Shown here: piece after piece, positions 5,935 to 10,445 of the stretch | How the letters are laid out: each line of letters opens with the position of its first letter | Position numbering within the stretch: the stretch's first letter is position 1 | Assembly (NCBI GenBank): GCA_016218905.1 | Contig: JACRCS010000569.1 | Coordinates: 1-10,445 of the forward strand | From: Deltaproteobacteria bacterium | GTDB taxonomy: Bacteria > Desulfobacterota_C > Deferrisomatia > Deferrisomatales > JACRMM01 | Reading direction: 5' to 3' | Length of the DNA stretch: 10,445 nt | Program-made: the position numbers and the translations under genes | The notes under the pieces: generated by a model | Told to the model about the DNA's origin: nothing | Databases searched by the model: none | What the model saw: the letters and a program-made list of their open reading frames with translations, nothing else

Positions 5935-6105
5935 CTACAAAGCTGACGCCGCGGCCACGAAAAGAAGAAGCCGCACGTGCTGGAACCTTCCAGCTCGTGC
6001 GGCCTCACTGTCGAAGTCCGCGTTCCCCATATCGCCCTCCGAGAGGACGAAGGCTACCCGCCTGGCGGTGGCGGCGTCAAGACGCGCCGGACCCGCCTTG
6101 GTCAT
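5935..6105 (-). CDS. Doubtful small ORF after the hemerythrin-PAS gene
   Basis: A 56-codon frame starts at ATG 6105, 4 bases past the TAG of the DUF438 gene, with AGGAG about 7 bases ahead (inside that gene's last codons), and ends next to the REP at 5937-5935. The product would start MTKAGPARLDAATARRV and end in a hydrophobic LLLFVAAASAL. The family is not recognised. Against it, the strong hairpin at 5970-6003 lies inside the frame and looks like the terminator of the gene before. It may be noncoding. Confidence 0.2.
   Translation of the reverse strand: MTKAGPARLDAATARRVAFVLSEGDMGNADFDSEAARAGRFQHVRLLLFVAAASAL
5961..6003 (-). terminator. Rho-independent terminator after the hemerythrin-PAS gene
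   Basis: Arms 5970-5985 and 5988-6003 pair at 15 of 16 positions (a single T-T mismatch), with GCCGCACG at the base and GCTGGAA near the loop. Read on the minus strand, the stem is followed by TTCTTCTTTT. Stem plus T-rich tail, 107 bases after the stop at 6110, is a convincing terminator for the minus-strand sensor gene. Confidence 0.75.
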
Positions 6106-6109
6106 GCTC

Positions 6110-7528
6110 CTACTCCTCGTCCAGGAGCCTCCGCTCCCCCTGGAGTGTCTGGATGGCCGTCACGTCCTGGACGACCTCCAGCGTCCCCCGGTACGTGCCG
6201 TCGCTCCCCCGGACGGGGAAGTACCGGATATGGATGAGCTTTTCCTGGAAGCGGATCCAAAACTCGGCCTCGTCGCGCCGCCCGGCACGGAAGTCGCGGA
6301 GGATCCTCTCCACCTTGGCCAGGCTCTGGGGCGGGTGGCATCTCTGGACGGCGCGGCCGAGAATCCCCGGGCTCCTGGGGAACACCCGGTCCGAGCCGTG
6401 GGAGTAGTAAGCCACCTCGTCCTTCTCGTCCACGAAGGTGAGCTCGAGGGGCAGCCGGTCGAGGATCAGCCCGATCAGCTCGGGGGCGAGACTCCCCGTC
6501 GCAAAGCGGATGCTGCCTTCGGCGGCCGGCGGACGAGCATGGGCGACTTCCGGGGTGACCCGGCCGATCCACGCGTACCCGATTTCGGCCTCCCCCTGCG
6601 CGACGCGGCTCCAGTCCTCTTCGCTGAAGGTGTCGAGACACATGGGGAGGAGGATCCGCTCCTCCTTGTAGATCATCTCCCGGATGAGGCCGACGAGCGA
6701 GCGGACCGCGGGGACCGCCTCCGCGGCCGCGCCCGTCTCGAGCGTGGCCACGGCTTCCCGGAGCTGACGGCGGATCTCGTCGTGGGCCGCCCACATGACC
6801 TGGGGAGGCCCGGGGAGGCCGTGCGCCTCCAGGAGGGGGAAGAGCTGGTGCTCCTTGCGCTGGTAGTGGACCTTGATCTCCGAAAGCGACCGTACGAGCG
6901 CCAAGGTCGCGTCGTGGAGAGACTCGAAACCCGGGTACTGAGGGGACTCTGCCGTCCGGCCCAGAAGCCCCTCCAGCTGGTCCAGCAGCGCCTCTGCCGC
7001 GCGGTTCTCGAGCAGATACGGCTCCGCCGCGTGTCCGGGAGGGATCTCGGGAGGAGGAGTCGCCTCGAGGGCCTTCCGGAAGAGCTCCGAGTGGATGTCG
7101 GAGAGCTTCTTCACCTCCACCTCGGGGACGCCGGCGTCGACGAGACCCTGTCCGATCCGAACGATCTCAGTCGGATCGAGGCCCTCGACGAGAGGCCGGA
7201 CGGTCTCTTTGATCTCGTCCGGGTCCGCCCCCTGATGCAGCCGGACGAGGAGCTCCTTTAAGCGCTGAACCCGCTCCTCCCCCTGCACGCCCCTCCCCTG
7301 CTCGCCCGTCCTACGCACCTCCTGTTCCAGGTCGGAGAGGAAACCGCCCAGCTCGAACCCTCCGACCTGCGCCACCCGTTCGAGCGTCGCCACCTTGCCC
7401 ATGGTCGCGCGCATCAAGGGGTTTCGAAGCCCTCGGTACCTCGGCGATTTCGCCACCAGGTACTCTTCGAGGAACGGATACTCCCGGAGCAGGTCGCCGA
7501 TCTTCGTGCCGGCCGCTATCTCGATCAT
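6110..7528 (-). CDS. DUF1858-DUF438-hemerythrin-PAS sensor protein
   Basis: This encodes 472 residues in four parts. Residues 1-60 (TKIGDLLREYP ... FLEEYL) match DUF1858; about 86-155 (RLKELLVRLHQG, then SDIHSELFRKAL) match DUF438. Residues 182-310 form a hemerythrin-like HHE bundle with candidate iron ligands H205, H221 and E226 (HYQRKE), H236, H249/D250 and E290 (YKEERILLP). About 345-460 form a PAS-type domain, including ELTFVDEKDEVAYYS and IHIRYFPVRGSDG. Such proteins are cytosolic and thought to sense oxygen, nitric oxide or redox state through the di-iron site, with the PAS domain adding a ligand or signalling surface. No kinase, cyclase or DNA-binding output domain is attached, so a partner is expected. 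I placed the start at ATG 7528, where the DUF1858 homology begins and GGCGAGG lies ahead; a longer frame to 7654 adds low-complexity residues. A terminator follows at 5961-6003. Confidence 0.92.
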   Translation of the reverse strand: MIEIAAGTKIGDLLREYPFLEEYLVAKSPRYRGLRNPLMRATMGKVATLERVAQVGGFELGGFLSDLEQEVRRTGEQGRGVQGEERVQRLKELLVRLHQGADPDEIKETVRPLVEGLDPTEIVRIGQGLVDAGVPEVEVKKLSDIHSELFRKALEATPPPEIPPGHAAEPYLLENRAAEALLDQLEGLLGRTAESPQYPGFESLHDATLALVRSLSEIKVHYQRKEHQLFPLLEAHGLPGPPQVMWAAHDEIRRQLREAVATLETGAAAEAVPAVRSLVGLIREMIYKEERILLPMCLDTFSEEDWSRVAQGEAEIGYAWIGRVTPEVAHARPPAAEGSIRFATGSLAPELIGLILDRLPLELTFVDEKDEVAYYSHGSDRVFPRSPGILGRAVQRCHPPQSLAKVERILRDFRAGRRDEAEFWIRFQEKLIHIRYFPVRGSDGTYRGTLEVVQDVTAIQTLQGERRLLDEE

Positions 7529-7669
7529 CTCGACCTCGCCGTCGAAGCGTGAAAGCACCCGAGGACCTGGGGACGCCGCCGCTGCTGCGGTGAAGCGGAC
7601 TCTCGGCGTCCTGCTCCCAGGGTGCCACAGGCGAGGAACAAGTCGACCAGCCACCCGGGGACAGACAAG

Positions 7670-7834
7670 TCACGCGCCGGGCCTACGTCTCCGAAGTCGC
7701 TTGAGCGAGTGCACGCCCCCCAAGCCCGTGACCGCCCTCGGTCGCTTCTCGTGACGGCAGGTGAAGTGGCTCTCGAGGAGCCGATAACAGCGCGAGACGA
7801 ACTCCTTCGGTCCGATGACCCCGCTGTGCGTCAG
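7670..7834 (-). pseudogene. 3' remnant of a decayed coding region, possibly transposase-derived
   Basis: On the minus strand the frame contains GVIGPKEFVSRCYRLLESHF, then TCRHEKRPRAVTGLGGVHSL and KRLRRRRPGA, and stops at 7672-7670. The residue pattern is clearly protein-like and, from memory, resembles C-terminal tails of larger Y1-transposase-type proteins (an F-V near the start, then basic residues, then a GL-x-G-[VIL]-x-S-L-K-R-L ending). There is no start codon or ribosome site: the frame runs back only to the lipoprotein stop at 7885. The 5' part is therefore missing, making this a fossil fragment. The family assignment is tentative. The rest of 7529-7669 shows nothing I can name. Confidence 0.42.
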
Positions 7835-7858
7835 GAGCCCCGACCTGCGGGGCTCCTG
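7832..7858 (-). terminator. Hairpin after the Asp-rich lipoprotein gene
   Basis: CAGGAGCCCC (7832-7841) pairs perfectly with GGGGCTCCTG (7849-7858), and one more G-C pair leaves a 5-base loop. It lies 24 bases past the lipoprotein stop. No T-run follows on either strand, so termination, if any, may be weak or Rho-aided. It could also be the end of the element that left the adjacent coding remnant. Confidence 0.5.
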
Positions 7859-7882
7859 CTCGAGTGCTGGAAGGTTCAGAGC

Positions 7883-8740
7883 TCAGGGTGCCGGCGGCGG
7901 TTCCTGATCGTCCGGCGTTCCGTCGTTGTCGTCGTCCGGGTCCTGGTCGTCGGGAAGATCGTCGTTGTCGTCGTCCGGATCGACACTATCCCCCAACTCG
8001 TCCCCGTCCGTGTCTACATCGACGTGCCCGTCGCCGTCGTCGTCATCGTCCGTCACGAGGCCCGAGTCCTCGATTTCTTGCGGCGTGGCATCCGGGTTGA
8101 AGGCGTCGGGCATTCCGTCGCTGTCCGTATCTGCTGAGGCAGCGCTCTCGAACGCGAAGTCATCGTCGATGTCGAGCGTCCCGTCGTCGTCCTCGTCCGT
8201 CGAGTCATCGGCGACGTCCGGGACTCCGTCATCGTCTGCGTCGTCTTCGATAGCCGCACCCGCGCCGGGTTCAGGGAGAGTTGCAGCTGCCGGACAGGTG
8301 GCGGTGCCGGTGCGGGGATCGACGGCCACCGTCCCGAGGTTCACGTCCGCGGCCCCGGCCGGGAGCGAGAACCCCCCGCCCGGGGTCGCGGTTGCCTCGA
8401 GCACTCCCAAGGTACGTCCGGTCTGGGCGTCGCGAAAAACCATGACGTACTCGTGGCCGGCGGGCACGGTGAGGGCGAACGCAGGATCGGTCGCAGGGGC
8501 CACGACGTCGTCAGCCGCCGTGGTACCCGCTTCGTTCACGAGCTCGACGCCGACCTGCTGCGGCAACCCAGGCGCGGCCGCCTGGGCGCCCAACCTGGCC
8601 GCGGGCGGCGCAACGGTTCCCTGCACCGCGACCGTGTCCACGGCCGGCAGGGGGGTCCCTCCTCCGCCTCCTCCGCCGCACGATGCAAGGGGAAGAACTG
8701 CGAGGAGTACGATGAGTGCTTTCGAAGACGGGTTTCTCAT
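7883..8740 (-). CDS. Asp-rich lipoprotein with thrombospondin type 3-like calcium-binding repeats
   Basis: This 285-residue secreted lipoprotein has a basic N terminus, a hydrophobic core and lipobox LASC with Cys at 21, then a Gly7 linker. Residues about 35-150 are rich in strands (GTVAPPAARLG; a VMVFRDAQTGRTLGVLEA stretch) and may be a small beta domain. Residues 164-280 are dominated by D-x-D-x-D-G-x-x-D units such as DDADDDGVPD, DTDSDGMPD and DPDDDNDGTPDD, the pattern of thrombospondin type 3/calcium-binding repeats of bacterial surface proteins. It should be lipid-anchored in the envelope and bind calcium; a partner or enzymatic function is not evident. The start is ATG 8740, with a strong AGGAGGT (8748-8754) ahead. 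A longer frame to 8896 is rejected for lack of a ribosome site and because the signal peptide begins here. The Asp codons create long open shadow frames on the + strand. Confidence 0.9.
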   Translation of the reverse strand: MRNPSSKALIVLLAVLPLASCGGGGGGGTPLPAVDTVAVQGTVAPPAARLGAQAAAPGLPQQVGVELVNEAGTTAADDVVAPATDPAFALTVPAGHEYVMVFRDAQTGRTLGVLEATATPGGGFSLPAGAADVNLGTVAVDPRTGTATCPAAATLPEPGAGAAIEDDADDDGVPDVADDSTDEDDDGTLDIDDDFAFESAASADTDSDGMPDAFNPDATPQEIEDSGLVTDDDDDGDGHVDVDTDGDELGDSVDPDDDNDDLPDDQDPDDDNDGTPDDQEPPPAP

Positions 8741-8929
8741 GGCCCTTACCTCCTGAGGTTTGTCTTCCCTGGACGGAAGCCTCGCGCCCTTCGATGTGCT
8801 CTTCGATCGGACGTTCAGCGCTCCAACGCCAATTCCATACAAAGAACCCGTAGCAGAAGGCAGAAGGGCCGCAAGCAGGATGAATCCTATTGTCACGTCG
8901 GACTTATCTTACGCTTGTAGGACTACATT

Positions 8930-8968
8930 CAGTCGCTCTGTAGGCACAAACGCCTACGCCTGCGACTG
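8930..8968. repeat. Nested inverted repeat, possible terminator or REP
   Basis: CAGTCGC (8930-8936) pairs with GCGACTG (8962-8968), and inside it GTAGGC (8940-8945) pairs with GCCTAC (8952-8957) around a 6-base loop; the internal bulge is 3 and 4 bases. An adjacent short palindrome TGTAG-GA-CTACA is at 8916-8927. The stretch is AT-richer than its surroundings. It lies about 190 bases upstream of the lipoprotein start and just before the orphan PEP-CTERM frame, so it may be a terminator between divergent units, a REP relative or an operator. The remainder of 8755-8929 shows no gene or clear promoter. Confidence 0.5.
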
Positions 8969-9006
8969 ACAGTACTCAAGAGTCCCTGACCAGACGTGAA
9001 GGTGAA

Positions 9007-9213
9007 GTGAGGGACGGCTCGATACGCTCAGAGAGTCTTCCTCCACCACAAGAGGCAATCTCTGAACGCCAGGGCTTCTGTGAGGAGAAGAGGCATGGGG
9101 AATTGCCTCTTCACCCGAACCCTGTCCCGGAACCGGGAACCCTCGCCCTCCTCTGCGCCGGGCTCACCGCACTCGGCGGGGTCGCGAAGCGCGCTGGGCG
9201 GCACCGCGCGTGA
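9007..9213 (+). pseudogene. Orphan PEP-CTERM sorting tail, 3' end of a decayed exported protein gene
   Basis: The last 31 codons (9118-9213) read NPVPEPGTLALLCAGLTALG then GVAKRAGRHRA and stop. This is a textbook PEP-CTERM signal: the VPEPGT motif, one hydrophobic segment, and a basic end. Such tails direct exported proteins to an exosortase (EpsH/XrtA-type), which removes the tail at the membrane. Here the frame is open only from 8944, the 37 residues before the motif are unlike a secreted domain, and there is no signal peptide or convincing ribosome site for the GTG at 9007. It is therefore best read as the surviving end of a lost gene, although a frameshift in an otherwise longer gene cannot be excluded. 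Two hairpins follow the stop. No exosortase is in the window. Confidence 0.6.
9088..9111. repeat. Short inverted repeat with an extra direct copy
   Basis: AAGAGGCA (9088-9095) and TGCCTCTT (9104-9111) form a perfect 8-base stem with an 8-base loop. A direct copy of AAGAGGCA occurs at 9050-9057. It ends a few bases before the PEP-CTERM codons, and may be an operator, a deletion scar or chance. Confidence 0.4.
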
Positions 9214-9239
9214 GGTAGCCTATTCCCGGACGCTCGACG

Positions 9240-9267
9240 GCGGGCCACTCCAAAGGGGGTGGCCCGC
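9240..9267 (+). terminator. Hairpin terminator after the PEP-CTERM remnant
   Basis: GCGGGCCAC (9240-9248) pairs perfectly with GTGGCCCGC (9259-9267) around a 10-base loop, 26 bases past the stop at 9213. Only TT follows, so it is a weak intrinsic terminator. It would have served the gene whose end survives here. Confidence 0.6.
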
Positions 9268-9268
9268 T

Positions 9269-9295
9269 TAGCTCTGGAATGGCAACCCAGAGCTA
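9269..9295. terminator. Second hairpin in tandem with the first
   Basis: TAGCTCTGG (9269-9277) and CCAGAGCTA (9287-9295) are perfect 9-base arms with a 9-base loop, starting 1 base after the previous hairpin. It may act with it as a two-way barrier between the + strand remnant and the convergent minus-strand gene ending at 9421. Nothing else is recognised in 9296-9420. Confidence 0.5.
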
Positions 9296-9420
9296 TCCGC
9301 CTGTCCCCGAACGGACCCTCGTGTCTTCTCACCCACGGCTAAGTAGACGAATCCGAAGTACAGCTCCTCCACTCGAACGGGAAGCCGCCTGCCCAAGAGG
9401 CCGCCTCCCCAGCCTGCCCT

Positions 9421-9885
9421 TCACTCCACAAGAAGGTTCTCCGCCCGGAAGTCCCCGATCACCACGGTGACTTTGTTGCCCGACTTGACGAGACTCCCTG
9501 TGTTCGCAAAGAGCATCCAGTAGATCCTTCCGGCTTTTGGGGTGTCGGAGCTGCGGAGCGGCCCGATCTTGGGCATGTCCGCAACGGCCAGCGCCCTTCC
9601 GCTCGCGTGGTCGATCAGACGCGGCTTGGCCTGGCGCTGAAAGAGAGGCACCGCCTTTTCGGGGTCCTCGACCCGGTAGCGGAAGTCGAGCATGCGGCCG
9701 CCGGCCGTCCGGCGGATGGCGAGGACGTCCACGCCCCAGCGGTCGCGGATGCTCGACCCCTCCCCCTGGACGCTCGGCTCCTCCCCCGCATCCCGCGAGA
9801 CTGCGCCGCCGGCGTGGCCCGGCGGCCAGGCGAGAAGCATCCCGAGGAAGAGAGCCGAGGCGATCCGTCCGGTGAACGCGTTCAC
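9421..9885 (-). CDS. Secreted conserved hypothetical protein
   Basis: This encodes about 154 residues. The N terminus (ALFLGMLLAWPPGHAGG) is a Sec-type signal peptide with a likely cut after GHA. The mature part begins with a charged segment and then a compact domain with RWGVDVLAIRRTAGG, MLDFRYRVEDPEKA, FQRQAKPRLIDHASG, and a C-terminal KVTVVIGDFRAENLLVE. This set of motifs is, from memory, shared by a widespread uncharacterised family of small periplasmic or surface proteins; I know no function for it. GTG 9885 is preferred because AGGAGG (9892-9897) is 6 bases ahead, while the ATG at 9891 touches the ribosome site; the difference is two residues. The stop of the upstream repeat-protein gene is only 17 bases before it on the same strand, so the two are probably one operon with a shared export-related role. 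Confidence 0.85.
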   Translation of the reverse strand: MNAFTGRIASALFLGMLLAWPPGHAGGAVSRDAGEEPSVQGEGSSIRDRWGVDVLAIRRTAGGRMLDFRYRVEDPEKAVPLFQRQAKPRLIDHASGRALAVADMPKIGPLRSSDTPKAGRIYWMLFANTGSLVKSGNKVTVVIGDFRAENLLVE

Positions 9886-9902
9886 GGGCATCCTCCTGTC
9901 CT

Positions 9903-10445
9903 CTAGGGAAGGAGATCGAAGGCGTCGATGTCTTGCCCGCCGCTTGCGGCGAGCCCGTAGACGGACCCGTCGAAGTGCAGGCTCCAGGTCCCGGCATCGT
10001 AGAGGACGACGTCCTCGTCCTGGACGACCCCGAGGCCGGCGACGGCGGTGCCAAGGTCGGCGCTGAAGGACATGTAGAACGTGTCGGCGTCGACCACCTT
10101 CAGGCCGTCGATGGTCGCGGTCGCGGGCAGCCCCGCCGCTGAGGCATCGAATACCCGGCGGAAGGCGGCACCCCCGTCCCAGGCATAGATGTCGGCGTCG
10201 TCGTACGGACCTGCCACGCCCGGAACCGCCACGCTGCCAAAGGTCGAGAAGTAGAGGACCCCTCCGGCGATGTCGAAGGCGTCGATGTCCTGGCCATTGC
10301 TTGCGGCCAGCCCGTATACAGATCCCTCGAAGTAGAGGCTCCAGGTTCCTGCGTTGTAGAGGACGATGTCCTCGTCGTACACCGCCCCGAGGCCAGGCAC
10401 CGCCGTGCCTGCGTTGCGGTTGAAGGACAGGTAGAACGTGTCGGC
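9903..10445 (-). CDS. Tandem-repeat protein, C-terminal part (5' end beyond the window)
   Basis: The last 180 residues are visible; the frame is open to the window edge. The sequence repeats with a period of exactly 119 residues (357 bases): ADTFYLSFNRNAGTAVPGLG at the edge matches ADTFYMSFSADLGTAVAGLG one period later, followed by YDEDIVLYNAGTWSLYF against QDEDVVLYDAGTWSLHF and by GQDIDAFD in both. Each period is itself two related halves of about 60 residues (VLYFSTFGSVAVPGV ... DADIYAWDGGAAFRRVFDAS), so about three half-units are visible. Acidic D-x-D-I motifs and alternating strands suggest beta-rich, possibly propeller-like or calcium-bound modules of a secreted or surface protein; this is inference. 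The protein ends abruptly after DAFDLLP, with no PEP-CTERM or membrane anchor. It is followed closely by the secreted hypothetical gene. Confidence 0.82.
   Translation of the reverse strand, partial: ADTFYLSFNRNAGTAVPGLGAVYDEDIVLYNAGTWSLYFEGSVYGLAASNGQDIDAFDIAGGVLYFSTFGSVAVPGVAGPYDDADIYAWDGGAAFRRVFDASAAGLPATATIDGLKVVDADTFYMSFSADLGTAVAGLGVVQDEDVVLYDAGTWSLHFDGSVYGLAASGGQDIDAFDLLP

Noticed and set aside
5855..7261. 468-codon + strand frame over the sensor gene
   Set aside because: It starts in the REP region and is antisense to the DUF438-hemerythrin gene, whose domains are clear.
7622..8137. + strand frame rich in Val (VVVVVR stretches)
   Set aside because: It is the reverse reading of the Asp codon runs of the lipoprotein, not an independent gene or membrane protein.
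7926..8260. Possible microsatellite or CRISPR-like array from repeated GTCGTCGTC words
   Set aside because: No spacer/repeat periodicity; the pattern comes from codons for Asp-rich calcium-binding repeats.
7926..8756. Ser-rich + strand frame
   Set aside because: Shadow of the GAC/GAT codon repeats on the opposite strand; no ribosome site or family match.
8741..8896. Upstream extension of the lipoprotein with a hydrophobic start (IGFILLAALLPSATG)
   Set aside because: It would put a second hydrophobic segment before a complete lipoprotein signal, and AGGAGGT lies right before ATG 8740.

Overview
The window is about 10.4 kb of high-GC DNA from what is probably a Gram-negative bacterium. The evidence is a lipobox lipoprotein, a PEP-CTERM tail, a Sec-type secreted protein, REP palindromes and a REP-associated tyrosine transposase. 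The phylum cannot be fixed from the sequence. The mix (hemerythrin/DUF438 sensor, PEP-CTERM, TSP3-type lipoprotein, repeat-rich exported proteins) would fit Acidobacteriota, a deltaproteobacterial lineage or a similar environmental group. No tRNA, rRNA or CRISPR array was seen.

Left part, + strand (1-3648). A compound REP-like element (5-86) is followed by a tight cluster. The first gene is a ParA/MinD-type ATPase fused at its C terminus to a CBM48/AMPK-type glycogen-binding domain (296-1372). Two unrecognised genes follow (1369-2109 and 2106-2663), each overlapping its predecessor by 4 bases. A 73-base gap then separates them from an MBL-fold hydrolase (2737-3648). The overlaps imply that the first three proteins are made together. 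This cluster is the best candidate for an undescribed system: a positioning ATPase carrying its own carbohydrate-binding module.

Middle part (3681-5937). This is an island of lower GC bounded by copies of one 27-base REP palindrome. A RAYT transposase (5302-5862, minus) sits between two oppositely oriented REPs (5230-5256 and 5904-5930). A RAYT-less derivative of the same cassette lies at 3681-3817. Between the two cassettes is a membrane-anchored family 2 glycosyltransferase (3931-5076, minus), preceded by what may be the cut-off 3' end of an upstream gene. The REP/RAYT events therefore appear to have remodelled a polysaccharide locus.

Right part, mostly minus strand (5935-10445). A four-domain DUF1858-DUF438-hemerythrin-PAS sensor (6110-7528) has a strong terminator hairpin beyond it. 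Next come a decayed coding remnant (7670-7834), an Asp-rich TSP3-like lipoprotein (7883-8740), a gene-poor stretch rich in inverted repeats that contains an orphan PEP-CTERM tail on the + strand (to 9213), a small secreted conserved hypothetical protein (9421-9885), and the 3' end of a gene encoding a tandem-repeat protein that runs off the right edge. The last two are probably one operon. Three exported or sorted products in about 2.5 kb suggest that this side serves the cell surface.
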